In this document: positions 28,727 through 29,204 of the stretch, one piece after another | Position numbering within the stretch: the first letter of the stretch is position 1 | Layout of the letters: the number at the start of each line of letters is the position of its first letter | Source of the DNA: Flemingiibacterium sp045644145 | Lineage (GTDB): Bacteria > Bacillota > Clostridia > Oscillospirales > CAG-272 | NCBI GenBank assembly: GCA_045644145.1 | Contig: JAZRGK010000024.1 | Location: 1-29,204 of the forward strand | Direction of reading: 5' to 3' | Length of the DNA stretch: 29,204 bases | Notes under the pieces: model-generated | Seen by the model: the letters and a program-made list of their open reading frames with translations, nothing else | Told to the model about the DNA's origin: nothing | Databases searched by the model: none | Program-made: the position numbers and the translations under genes

Positions 28727-29204
28727 ATGGAAATGGTACTGCTTACCGCTGCGGGGGTTGGCGGATCAACGCTTATCGGCGCGGTAATTGGCTTCATATT
28801 CAAAAAAATATCCCATAAATTTTCGGATATCGTGCTGTCCTTTGCCGCAGGGGTGATGCTGTCGGCGGCTGTCCTCGGACTTATTGTTCCGTCCCTTGAT
28901 TACGGCGGAAAATACGGGATTATTGTGACTGTAGCCGGCATATTCGCAGGTGCACTGTGCTTAAATCTTATGGATAAGCTTGTGCCCCATCTTCATAAGC
29001 TTGTGGGAAGCGATACGGAAGCCCACAACAACGCTGATTTGAACCGTGTGCTTCTTTTTGTGACAGCTATAGCTATACACAATCTCCCCGAAGGAATCGC
29101 GGCAGGTGTAGGATTCGGCTCAGACGATGTTGCCGGAGCGCTTCTTATTGCAGGCGGTATCGCTCTCCTGGTTTTCCCCGTGGGTATGGTTATAATCGGT
29201 CCCA
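28727..29204 (+). CDS. ZIP-family divalent metal transporter, cut by the window end
   Basis: 159 residues are visible; the 3' end is outside the window. It is a membrane protein with about five predicted helices in the visible part and a short His-bearing loop (PHLHKLVGSDTEAHNN). TM4 has the family motif HNLPEG (118-123), which in ZIP structures provides binuclear metal-site ligands. TM5, where family members have QNxPEG-like residues, reads LVFPVG (148-153), so the expected ligands Q/D, N and E are missing. The start at ATG 28727 follows AAAGGAGA with 7-nt spacing. Substrate is uncertain; zinc, iron or manganese transport is usual for the family, but the TM5 change may alter this. Confidence 0.85.
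   Translation, partial: MEMVLLTAAGVGGSTLIGAVIGFIFKKISHKFSDIVLSFAAGVMLSAAVLGLIVPSLDYGGKYGIIVTVAGIFAGALCLNLMDKLVPHLHKLVGSDTEAHNNADLNRVLLFVTAIAIHNLPEGIAAGVGFGSDDVAGALLIAGGIALLVFPVGMVIIGP

Overview
The window reads like a chromosomal segment of an anaerobic, low-to-mid GC Gram-positive bacterium of the Clostridia, possibly an Oscillospiraceae or Ruminococcaceae relative from a gut. This is inferred from strong AGGAGG-type ribosome binding sites, sigma-A promoters with 17-bp spacers, S-layer-homology and sortase proteins, a BY-kinase/PHP-phosphatase capsule module, a rubredoxin, and a sodium-type F-ATPase rotor. No species name can be supported from the sequence alone.

Layout. 1-205: tRNA-Thr(TGT), tRNA-Tyr(GTA) and a hairpin terminator. 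206-853: non-coding, containing an array of small hairpins separated by an ATATCACT-like spacer, then other inverted repeats. 904-3219: a small membrane protein and an ABC exporter half-transporter. 3237-3393: a multi-hairpin intergenic element. 3459-10569: a complete F1Fo ATP synthase operon, atpI-B-E-F-H-A-G-D-C, with structured spacers between atpH and atpA and between atpG and atpD. Subunit c carries a two-glutamate site suggesting Na+ coupling, and the epsilon subunit lacks its C-terminal helical domain. 10675-12992: a two-gene operon of a tandem DUF1538 membrane protein and a double PII-like protein, behind a terminator-like leader hairpin. 13006-13189: a second multi-hairpin element. 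13209-15396 (minus strand): ilvN and ilvB, divergent from glnA (15947-17371).

17730-27400: a long, mostly co-directional cell-envelope locus. It holds an SLH-domain wall protein, a Ser-His S26 peptidase-like protein, a Wzz/CpsC-type chain-length protein, a CpsD BY-kinase with a 15-tyrosine tail, a CpsB-type PHP phosphatase, a class B sortase, its likely SPQTG substrate, an LCP glycopolymer transferase, a membrane UDP-sugar 4,6-dehydratase and an SGNH esterase. Together they suggest regulated synthesis of a surface glycan, its attachment to peptidoglycan, and sorting of surface proteins. 27933-29204: ferritin, rubredoxin and a ZIP-family metal transporter cut by the window end, whose TM5 metal-binding motif looks degraded.

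The least ordinary content is non-coding: three GTAGGG/CCCTAC inverted-repeat elements, two larger multi-hairpin elements (one sharing an exact 19-mer with a third place), a three-way-junction-like spacer inside the atp operon, and the ATATCACT hairpin array. Among proteins, the most interesting points are the DUF1538-PII pair next to a probable Na+-ATP synthase, the missing epsilon C-terminal domain, the sortase B-substrate pair inside a capsule locus, and the altered ZIP transporter.
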